Assembly (NCBI RefSeq): GCF_016801865.2 | Contig: NC_068938.1 | Span: 71,742,521-71,806,520 of the forward strand | Source: Culex pipiens pallens | Taxonomy: Eukaryota; Arthropoda; Insecta; Diptera; Culicidae | Direction: 5' to 3' | Length of the DNA: 64,000 nucleotides | In this document: piece after piece, positions 57,131 through 64,000 of the stretch | How the letters are laid out: every line of letters starts with the position of its first letter | Position numbering within the stretch: position 1 is the first letter of the stretch | The notes under the pieces: generated by a model | Databases searched by the model: none | Told to the model about the DNA's origin: nothing | What the model saw: the letters and a program-made list of their open reading frames with translations, nothing else | Translations under genes and position numbers: made by a program

Positions 57131-57898
57131 GTCACCTTACCCTACACGTCTGTGGCTCTTTGGTGTTAGTATTCCCACCCTCCAAAACCAAAGCCAAAAA
57201 AAGGATGCTCTTGTGCGGTGCTGTACCCCGGTTGCCAGAACAGAAATGAGCACATTTTTTGTTTGAAATTTTTTCGACTTTTTTTTCTATTTCTGTGCTG
57301 CAACTGCTTGATTCCACCAACCTTGCACCGTATTCATAATCTACCCACCAACAAGCAGCGGAACATGCTAGTTTTGCACACTCAACATCTGTTTATACCC
57401 TTTATTATCTGCCATGGTGTGGTGCATTTTTCCATCCCGGAAAACGCCGTTGAGCTCGAAAAGCGGATTGGATTTCTGGTGGGTGCTGGAAATGGTGAAA
57501 AATCAGTTGTGGAAACCGATGAACATCTGTGATTGGTTTGAAATGTTACAGTTATTTTTGATACATCATTTTTTTATTAAAAAACTTTTTTGTCCTCATC
57601 TTTGAAAATCCATACAATCCAAATCGTTTTCACCCACCTCCGGAAAAAAACCTTCGAATCCAATTGTCACAGTAAATTGCACCGAAACACTAGCCAGGCC
57701 CCTGGAATTGGCCAGTCAGCTAGTAGCAGAAGCAGCAATTCAGGAGACAAACCATTCATCACGTGGAGCTGAAGCTGGTCGATATCAGTAGAACTTACGT
57801 CTGAGTGCACAGTGCCAGCCGGTCGGTTTCTTCGAATCAGCAACGCCTCACTTGGTCCCAGGCACTTGTGAAATCTGCACCGTCAGGACGGTTGAAAC
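57131..57898 (+). other. Single-copy-like DNA, possible coding remnant (left of hAT insertion)
   Basis: One plus-strand frame is open from just after 57605 to a TAG at 57795-57797, continues without another stop to the insertion point, and includes CEIC at the 3' edge. Composition is coding-like (GC-balanced third positions). With the hAT element and one duplication removed, the frame runs on into 61894-62025. No family was recognised. It may be chance. Confidence 0.3.
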
Positions 57899-58669
57899 TA
57901 GTGGTGGGCAAAAAAAGAGCGAGTCGCTCAAAGAGCCGGTTCACTGAAAAGAGCGAACGAACCGTGGCTCACAAAAAAAAAAGAACCACGGTTCTTTTTT
58001 AAACTGCGGTCTTTTGAAAGAATCGTTTCGAGATGACATGATTTTTTTATAAATATAATTAATTGAATTTTAAATATTTCACTGCTTAAAAAAATTAATC
58101 CCAAAAGTAAATGATTTTCTAACCAAAATTCAAAAAAAAAAAACAATTCAATTTCTCGAATGTTTGGGTTCGAGTAGAAATCTTGACAAAGAGACCATCA
58201 AGATCTCGATAGCGGTGTGCTCTAATGTTCTAACTGAAAATTGGGCCAAAATGAGTTAATGATGCCATCTTTTAGCTAATTAAATTCCCTACAAAACGCT
58301 TCTAACAGATCTGAAAAATTCGTTTCCTACGCGGAGATATCGCCCTGCAACCATTTGTACTAACTGACATTTTCGAACGCATCATGGATGTGCTCTCTTA
58401 TTTTTCATCATGGCTTGACCTTTTGAAAACACGCAAATCCATAAAAATTCGATTACACTATAATATTATGGTAAATTGCCAGGTGTCCTTACTAGTTTGA
58501 GCAATATTATGGAGCACTATTTTGGAAGGCAAATAGCACAAGTGTGCACATTTGGAAGCGAGAAGGAATTATCAGTTAGGTGTAGTGTGTTAAAATGGTT
58601 TAGTGGAGTAGTTTTTTTTTTGTTTGGACGACCCATTGATTAGGATTAGTGTATTTAGGTTCTGTAGGT

Positions 58670-60840
58670 TAGTTTAAAATGTTGTTACGTAGTTTTCTTT
58701 GCATGGACGACCCCTGCAGTTGTACTAAGAGTGCACAACGACTTGAAGAATGTTTCAAACTGGACTTTTGGGTTGGGCTAAGTGGGCATTGGGTTGGGGA
58801 AAATTATTGTTACGTCGTTTTTTTTGCATGGACGACCCCTATACGTGAGCTAGGAGTGCACAACAATTTGAAAAATGTTTCAAATTAGACTTTTGGGTTA
58901 GGCTGAGTGGGTAATGGGTTGGGGAAAAATGTTGTTACGTCGTTTTTTTACCTGGGCGACCCCTACATGTTTTAATTTGACTTTTAGGTTGGGCTAAGTG
59001 AGTAATGGGTTGGGGAAAAATAATGTTACGTCGTTTTTTTTCATGGACGACCCCTTCAGTTGTGCTAAGAGTGCATAACGACTTGAAGAATGTTTCAAAT
59101 TGGACTTTTGGGTTAGGCTAAGTGGGAAATGGGTTGGGGAAAAATGTTGTTACGTCGTTTTTTTTTTGCCTGGACGACTCCTTCAGTTGTGCTAGGAGTG
59201 CACAACGACTTGAAGAATATTTCAAACTGGACTTTTGGGTTGGGCTAAGTGGGCATTGGGTTTGGGAAAAATTATTGTTACGTCGTTTTTTTTTCATGGA
59301 CGACCCCTTCAGTTGTGTTAGGAGTGCACAACGATTTGAAGAATGTTTAAAATTGGACTTTTGGGTTAGGCTAAGTGGGAAATGGGTTGGGGAAGATTGT
59401 TGTTACGTCGTTTTTTTTCATGGACCACCCCTACAGTTGTGCTAAGAGTGCACAACGACTTGAAGAATGTTTCAAACTGGACTTTTGGGTTGGGCTAAGT
59501 GGGTAATGGGTTGGGTTGGTTGTTGTTACGTCGTTTTTTTTGCATGGACGACCCCTGTAGGTGAGCTAGGAGTGCACAACGACATGAAGAATGTTTCAAA
59601 TTGGACTTTTGGGTTGGGCTACTATACCATATTATACCATTTTAACAGAATTTAGAGTCATAGAGACGCACCTGAGAAATGGTAAAATCCGTAAAAAAAA
59701 TACATTGACTCAATCTCACCCCCCAGAACCAGTGTCACCCCCACTAACGGTACGTAGTATTTTTTTTTTTTTTTGCATGATCGAACCCTGCAGTTAAGCT
59801 GAGAGTGGACAACGACTTAAAGAATGTTTTCAATTTGGTCTTTTGGGTTGGAACCCACTTGTTAAATGTTGTTACGTAGCCGAAACTTTGCTTACATGTT
59901 TCCTGCACAATAAAGCTCGTACAAAATCCCATACAAAGTACTTAAAAAGATTGAAAAAATAACTCACGACCCACTGAGCCCAATCCAAAATCCAATTTAA
60001 TATTCTTCAAGTCGTTGTGCACTCTTAGTTCAACAGAAGGGGTCGTCCAGGCAAAAAAAAACAACGTAAAAACAATTTTCCCCAACCCATTTCCCACTTA
60101 GCCCAACCCAAAAGTCCAGTTTGAAACATTCTTCAAGTCGTTGTGCACTCCTAGCACAACTGAAGGGGTCGTCCATGCAAAAAAAACGACGTAACAGCAA
60201 TTTTCCCCAACCTATTACCCACTTAGCCCAACTTAAAAGTCAAATTTTAACATTCTTCAAGTCGTTGTGCACTCCTAGCTCAACTGAAGGGGTCGTCCAT
60301 GCAAAAAAAAAAAACGACGTAACAATATTTTTCCTCAACCCATTATCCACTTAGCCCAACTTAAAAGGCAAATTTTAACATTCTACAAGTCGTTGTGCAC
60401 TCCTAGCTCAACTGTAGGGGTCGTCCATGCAAAAAAAAAATGACATAACAACATTTTTCCCCAACCCATTACCCACTTAGTCCAACCTAAAAGTCAAATT
60501 TTAACATTCTTCAAGTCGTTGTGCACTCCTAGCTCAACTGTAGGGGTCGTCCAGGCAAAAAAAAACGACGTAACAATATTTTTCCTCAACCCATTATCCA
60601 CTTAGCCCAACTTAAAAGGCAAATTTTAACATTCTACAAGTCGTTGTGCACTCCTAGCTCAACTGCAGGGGTCGTCCATGCAAAAAAAAAATGACGTAAC
60701 AACATTTTTCCCCAACCCATTACCTACTTAGCCCAACCTAAAAGTCAAATTTTAACATTCTTCAAGTCGTTGTGCACTCCTAGCTCAACTGCAGGGGTCG
60801 TCCATGCAAAAAACTACGTAACAACATCTCCCATAGTTGA
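58670..60840. repeat. Giant head-to-head ~125-bp satellite
   Basis: The units read TTGTTACGTCGTTTTTTT, then a 'catggacgacccct' block, 'gagtgcacaacgacttgaagaa' and 'gggttgggctaagtgggtaatgggttgggg'. About eight forward units (58670-59640) are followed by a ~240-bp centre and about seven inverted units (59990-60840). Arms are roughly 0.85-0.95 kb. The fifth and sixth forward units and the inverted units vary by point changes and by the length of the T/A run. Frames of 107 and 77 codons here are repeat artefacts. Confidence 0.9.
59628..59750 (-). mobile_element. CCGTCAGTGG MITE end, inserted at the centre of the satellite
   Basis: Reverse complement of 2905-3025 of the full copy, ending CACCCCCACTAACGG then TA. 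Only ~120 bp of the element is present. It lies exactly at the turn between forward and inverted satellite units. Confidence 0.75.
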
Positions 60841-61893
60841 TGTGCACACTTGGCACAACTGTATGGGTCGTCCATACTTAAAAATATTACGTATTTAATT
60901 TATTTAGGGCACATTTGTTCTATTCAATACATTCATCGATTCCATTTCATGAGACACACTTGTTCCAACTGCAATTCACCATAAATCTAAATAACGGTTT
61001 GTGCCTTGGATACCATTCGTTTTTGAATGGTCGTATGATAGAATTGAAATAAAATAAACTAGCTGAAAGTTTTTACATCATCATTTTCTTATGTTTTTAG
61101 GAATACATCAACCTAGTATTCGTCATAGTTGATGTATTATGGATGGTTTTACAATTATATTCATAAAAAATATAATTTCACTAATTTTTTCATACAAAAA
61201 TTTTGATTTAAATGCTAGTTTTTTCAAAAGGTTAATTTTCCTACCAAATTCAAACTAAAATAAGTGTTTGAAAAAAGTTTTGATATAAAATGTTTTTCTT
61301 ACGCTTAAATTAACCAACTCGTGAAAAAAATAACATTGAAATAACTAATTTGAACTATTTTAACAATAAAATTACTTTGCACGCTTTTGTACCAAAGCCC
61401 TGTGCACGTTTGTGCTAACTCATACAAAACACACTTGTGCCAATTGCAAGCGTGATTTTTTTTCGTATTTTCTCTGCTAAAATTTTTCTAGCATTTCAAA
61501 AGTTTTTATATTTCACAATGTCTTTAAGTAATGTCAGGTGCATACTTTAAAATTGCTAGAACAATTGTTTGTCGAATAGTTTTCCAGAAACAGTAATTCA
61601 AAGTTTAAAAATCGATTTTCTCGCAACTACCAAAATGTCAGTTAGTATAAGAGAGCACACCGCTATCGATCTATGGTTTTCAAGGGCATCTTCTCGTTTT
61701 CATTTTTAATTTGTTTTATGAAATATTTTTAAAAGTCCAACTTATAAAATCACACGATTCTTTAAAAAAAACCTTTTCATCCTAATTTTGAAAAAGAGCG
61801 CAAGAGCCGTTCAAAAAAGCAGCTCTTTTTAATGAGCGAACGAAAATGAGCGGCTCCTAAAAAAGAGCGGTTTTGCCCATCTCTAGTTGAAAC

Positions 61894-62370
61894 GGAAGAT
61901 TCATACAGTGTTTGTATGGTGTGTCGGCGATACTGGAGACAATTATTGGACAAGTTGAAGGGATATGTATTTTGTTTCCAAAAAAGTGTTATCAAATTGT
62001 GAATTCTTGTTATCGTTTTTATGAAATAAAACTCTTGACGACAACAATTCTTCATTCATTCATTGGTCCATTTTCCTACACCTACACGAATGTAGAAGAG
62101 AAAGCAGTGCTGCCATCATCATCCCTGCTACCACTAGGTTACCAGTACTAGCAACCGAATAACGTTTCGGAAATTGAAATCGACATGGCCCAAATTGAAA
62201 CGAATTGCTAGCGAAAATGGTAAATCCAGGACCAATAACAACAACAACAACAAAACACGATCGACTCGGAAGCTAGTGCCTTCATTAGTCATCAATCTTC
62301 ATAATCGAATATATTTTTGGGGCAACATTGAGCATCGAAAAGACAGATATTGTTCTTCCATTTGGTGAGA
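61894..62370 (+). other. Possible coding remnant (right of hAT insertion)
   Basis: The plus-strand frame that enters from the left flank reads SVCMVCRRYWRQLLDKL and stops near 62024. Together with CEIC before the insertion this gives the spacing CX2C-X13-CX2C. Further on, coding-like stretches (VEEKAVLPSSS, a (CAA)n run at 62236-62253) are broken by several stops. No family was assigned. It may be an old pseudogene or chance. Confidence 0.25.
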
Positions 62371-62505
62371 ATGCTCTGAATATTGCAGCATTTTTGCATC
62401 GAATTTGAATCGGTCCATCTTCATTACGCCCACCTGAAGCTCGAAGCGCTTCAAAAAGTCCCAGTCTCGTAGGCAGTCACGAGAGTCATTTTCACCATAA
62501 ATCAC
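62299..62505 (-). other. Unrecognised minus-strand open frame, 68 codons
   Basis: The translation (WDFLKRFELQVGVMKMDRFK, then HQMEEQYLSF) is less biased than most frames in the window and looks protein-like, but is short and matches no family I know. It may be an exon or pseudogene fragment, or a chance frame. Confidence 0.25.
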
Positions 62506-62639
62506 CCTTTGACAGCGGGCTCAAGCTCCAGCTGCGGTGGTTCCCCGGAAAACCGGAAGGAACCGAGCCCGTGACCATATATCCATTATAATCACCCTTC
62601 CGGACCAGGATGAAGACGTCGCCGCCGGTTTGGATCTAT

Positions 62640-62850
62640 TTATTACCTGGCGGAACCACCCACCGAGACTGGCGAGCGCACATTAATCCTTGGCCAGGGT
62701 AAACATCAGGTCAGCTTCCGCCAAACGAGCCGAACCGGCAAGGATGGACGACCTCGGCTGACGCAACAGGGGGATTTGACCGGTGTCGCTTGATCTTTTG
62801 AAATAGTCCATACAGTGTGCAGTGGTCCAGATCTCAGAATTAAGCGGAAA
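62640..62850 (-). other. Candidate 3'-terminal exon of an unrecognised gene
   Basis: On the minus strand, a pyrimidine-rich tract ending in ...TTCTGAG (near 62836) precedes an open segment of about 50 codons with coding-like third positions (QPRSSILAGSARLAEADLMF). It ends at a TAA at 62683-62685, and AATAAA follows within ~45 bases (near 62640). No upstream exon is visible in the window and the protein family is not recognised. The pattern could arise by chance. Confidence 0.3.
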
Positions 62851-62899
62851 TAAGGTAAAAGTTAACCCCAACCAAATTTAAAATTTAACGAGTCTAAGA

Positions 62900-64000
62900 A
62901 TTTGAAAATCTGGCAACCCTGTCTCAAGTTATGATTACTTTATCTTCCTATGGTATTGGGGTCAATTTCGGCCTTTTTGTAAAATAAATTCGCCAAAACT
63001 TTTGCAATATTAATGCTAGAGCACTTAAATTTTCAGATTTATTAGCAATTCCAGCTCAAATCGGGCATTTTTCTGGTACTTCTGTACCCGACCCTCTCCG
63101 ATTTCAATGAAACTTTTTAGACATGTTATCCTAGGCCTATATAAGCCATTTTTGTGTATAAGGTGCCAATTTTACTCGGCTGTACTGACATTTGAGAAGG
63201 GCGTAAGTTATTTAGATATTTTTGTATTTTGTAACTTAAAAATTACTGTAACTCAAAGCCGATGCATTGCATCAAAAAGTGGTCAGAGACAATCTTGTAG
63301 GAAATTAGACGGGCTTTCTGAAGAAAAAAAAAAAAACGCTGAGGGAAAAATACACGCCACTTCCATGAGATTTTTAATTTTTTAAGTTTTAATGTTAAAT
63401 TTGAAGTTGATGTCACTATTTTTTTCCTTCAAATTTTTTTAGAAAAAAGCCTAAAATGTTACAAAAAGACTCACGAAAAATGCAGGATGGTATGTCTTTC
63501 CTAAAAAATACTAAAATCGTTTACTAAAGCTGTTTTTTGGAAAAGTGGTCTAAACGTCAAAATTTCAAAGGCCGATGGTAAGAATCGATTTTCCAGACAA
63601 TTTTAAATAAAAGTCTTCATATTGACCATTGTCGTTAGTCCAACCCTTACAAAGTTACAGCGGTTTTAGAAATAAAAATGTTGAAAAAAAAAGATTTTTG
63701 GGTGGTTTTTGGCATTTTCTGTATGACATACTTGATTTTTCAGTTTCGAAAATATTTTTACCGGAAAGCTCGTCCAATTTCCCATAAGTTTCCCTTTGAC
63801 AGCTTTTCAATTTGACTCGTTTTAATATTAACGTACGATGAAGTATCACAAATTTCTTCATACATCAAGTTTGCAAAATATCTATAAATGAACCAAAAAA
63901 AATCATACGATATAAGAACTTTTACTGATTTGTGGTCCAACATTTGGAATTTGTGGAAAGTCTGAATTGATTTTTATTTTAAAGTTTTCAATATTCTTTC
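62900..64000. repeat. AT-rich repeat-like DNA at the right edge
   Basis: 'gaaattagacgggctttctgaa' (63300) and, inverted, 'ggaaagctcgtccaatttcccat' (63760) are inverse relatives. The surrounding words are also inverted (tcagagacaatcttgtag against its diverged inverse), so this is likely a foldback element running beyond or close to the window end. No gene was found. Confidence 0.5.

Larger units (their letters stand above)
58207..61668. mobile_element. Element with CGATAGCGGTGTGCTCT ends carrying a head-to-head satellite
   Basis: The left end CGATAGCGGTGTGCTCT faces an inverse at 61652-61668, and ATCT occurs on both outer sides (58203-58206, 61669-61672), suggesting a 4-bp duplication. Inverted similarity continues for at least ~180 bp inward (for example 'actgacattttcg' against 'aaatgtcagttagt'). 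The centre is the ~125-bp satellite at 58670-60840. No coding frame was found. Confidence 0.7.
57899..61885. mobile_element. hAT-like element, TAGTGGTGGGCAAA ends, with nested element
   Basis: The ends are TAGTGGTGGGCAAAA and TTTTGCCCATCTCTA, inverted with two differences, and an exact 8-bp duplication gttgaaac (57891-57898, 61886-61893) flanks them. Next to each end lie 'gagcgagtcgctcaaagagcc'-like blocks (57917-57990 and 61795-61870), inverted to each other. No transposase frame remains. Most of its length is the inner element at 58207-61668. Confidence 0.88.

Overview
The window looks like repeat-dense, AT-rich mosquito nuclear DNA, most likely intergenic or intronic. I lean to Culex because of the SINE type and the overall repertoire of short transposons, but this rests on memory and not on a search. 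I found no intact host protein gene. The only intact long reading frame belongs to a non-LTR retrotransposon (31895-34942, +). Almost all other open frames are short, overlapping and without recognisable domains.

Layout. 1-1900: mostly unremarkable DNA with one small foldback. 1942-4421: a hAT-like non-autonomous element with an exact 8-bp target duplication and a nested TA-flanked MITE. 5256-6987: a second hAT-like element, also with an exact 8-bp duplication. 7163-7409: a tRNA-related SINE. 9567-10430, 16424-17240 and 24630-25557: three copies of a foldback family with 4-bp duplications. 12817-13651, 22885-23361 and 50043-50825: a palindrome-rich MITE. 17245-18679: a truncated TA-type element carrying an inverted minisatellite. 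25757-27356: a near-palindromic element with a 5-bp duplication. 28681-35858: a three-level nest (hAT-like, then pogo-like, then a full-length RTE-like LINE). 36820-40377: a T/C-rich minisatellite broken up by foldback elements. 40380-42970: a large imperfect palindrome that received a SINE and an LTR plus primer-binding site. 43174-43326: a hairpin with two identical 54-bp arms. 45516-48300: small insertions. 51288-54278: a CACAG-type element holding GC-rich, exon-like DNA. 54281-56250: remains of two LINEs back to back. 57899-61885: a hAT-like element around a second element that contains a head-to-head ~125-bp satellite. 62300-62870: weak signs of coding sequence. 62900-64000: further repeat-like DNA cut by the window edge.

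GC-richer islands without repeat signatures (about 7.56-8.96, 13.93-14.64, 18.72-20.42, 27.48-28.3, 36.42-36.8, 43.37-44.4, 46.3-46.6, 48.3-49.9, 57.1-57.9 and 61.9-62.9 kb) are the best candidates for host intronic or regulatory DNA.

The most interesting signal is in the 5' leader of the intact LINE (31496-31817). Six copies of a ~30-nt motif each fold into the same two-part stem. The inner stem is constant, while the outer stem differs in sequence from copy to copy and still pairs. This suggests a selected RNA structure. A second theme is that several unrelated element families here carry long inverted arms or head-to-head satellites, so transcripts from them would form long double-stranded RNA.
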